From assembly GCA_036505615.1 (NCBI GenBank), contig DASXTB010000126.1:1-5399 (forward strand): 5,399 bases of DNA. Direction: 5' to 3'. The translations under genes and the position numbers were made by a program. The notes under the pieces were generated by a model, which was given only the letters and a program-made list of their open reading frames with translations, had not been told where the DNA came from and did no database searches. This document shows, piece by piece, positions 5,273 to 5,399 of the stretch (position 1 is its first letter; the number at the start of each line of letters is the position of its first letter). The stretch comes from DASXTB01 sp036505615. Lineage in GTDB: Bacteria > Acidobacteriota > UBA6911 > JACQSX01.

Positions 5273-5399
5273 ATGGAGAGAAGCCGCATTATCTCAGCAA
5301 ACTGGTTTGATTATCCGCAGTATTACGACATTGCCTTCCAAGCCTACACGAGATCGGAGGCCGACTTCATCGTGGCGGCATGCGGCAAGTATTGCGGCT
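5273..5399 (+). CDS. SAM-dependent methyltransferase, N-terminal part
   Basis: ATG at 5273 is the only start after an in-frame TAA at 5255-5257, and the frame is open to the window edge (42 complete codons). The translation begins MERSRIISANWFDYPQYYD and continues IAFQAYTRSEADFIVAACGK. The pattern W-[FY]-D-x-P-x-YYD-x-AF, followed about ten residues later by EADFI-AxCxKY, is the usual lead-in of a group of class I methyltransferases, placed just before the glycine-rich SAM motif (xLExACGTGR). That motif lies outside the window, so the catalytic core is not seen and the substrate cannot be guessed. No good Shine-Dalgarno is visible. It looks intact and may mark the far border of the decayed accessory region. 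Confidence 0.65.
   Translation, partial: MERSRIISANWFDYPQYYDIAFQAYTRSEADFIVAACGKYCG

Noticed and set aside
5019..5310. Two plus-strand open frames containing RIRTADT or QDSN
   Set aside because: Such peptides are typical false translations across antisense tRNA-like sequence; no start signal or domain.
1..5399. CRISPR array or complete insertion sequence
   Set aside because: No regularly spaced repeats, no transposase and no paired terminal inverted repeats were seen.

Overview
The window looks like accessory DNA from an uncultured soil- or sediment-type bacterium, most likely Verrucomicrobiota. That is an inference from several short protein families I recognise as recurring in that phylum: a WEI-ADNLSKA / RFVV-ADE-LTAF small protein, a GANNLTVGSNNLSTT autotransporter-type repeat, a WKCFEA-GVEPVF small protein, and a RMEET-RDAAI-TGIA-DK helix-turn-helix protein. 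No marker gene is present and no database was searched.

Layout. 1-1139 (minus) is the 5' part of a GC-rich secreted protein with a jelly-roll-like body and the start of a PKD domain, cut by the window edge. 1140-1823 holds no gene I can support. 1827-2226 (plus) holds two overlapping, homologous small genes in tandem: the first has no start codon and the second is cut by an in-frame TAG. 2378-2668 (plus) is a small basic, Cys-containing ORF, possibly worn. 2711-3946 (minus) is an intact, lower-GC gene for a secreted beta-propeller-like protein with a good promoter just upstream. 4026-4333 (minus) is a chimera of two gene remnants: the front of a WKCFEA-type (DUF2188-like) small protein joined to a frameshifted piece of autotransporter repeat. 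4340-4846 (plus) is a complete helix-turn-helix protein. 4959-5060 (minus) is the last 33 codons of a tyrosine recombinase, still carrying the Tyr nucleophile motif. 5273-5399 (plus) is the start of a SAM-dependent methyltransferase running off the window.

The genes do not form one operon or pathway. Two secreted proteins of different base composition, a recombinase stump, a tRNA-T-arm-like sequence next to it, a phage-like HTH gene and at least five broken small genes together suggest a decaying insertion hotspot between housekeeping regions. The most interesting signals are the overlapping tandem small paralogues, whose stop codons fall at aromatic (probably Trp) positions, and the chimeric remnant at 4026-4333. 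I found no convincing complete new system.
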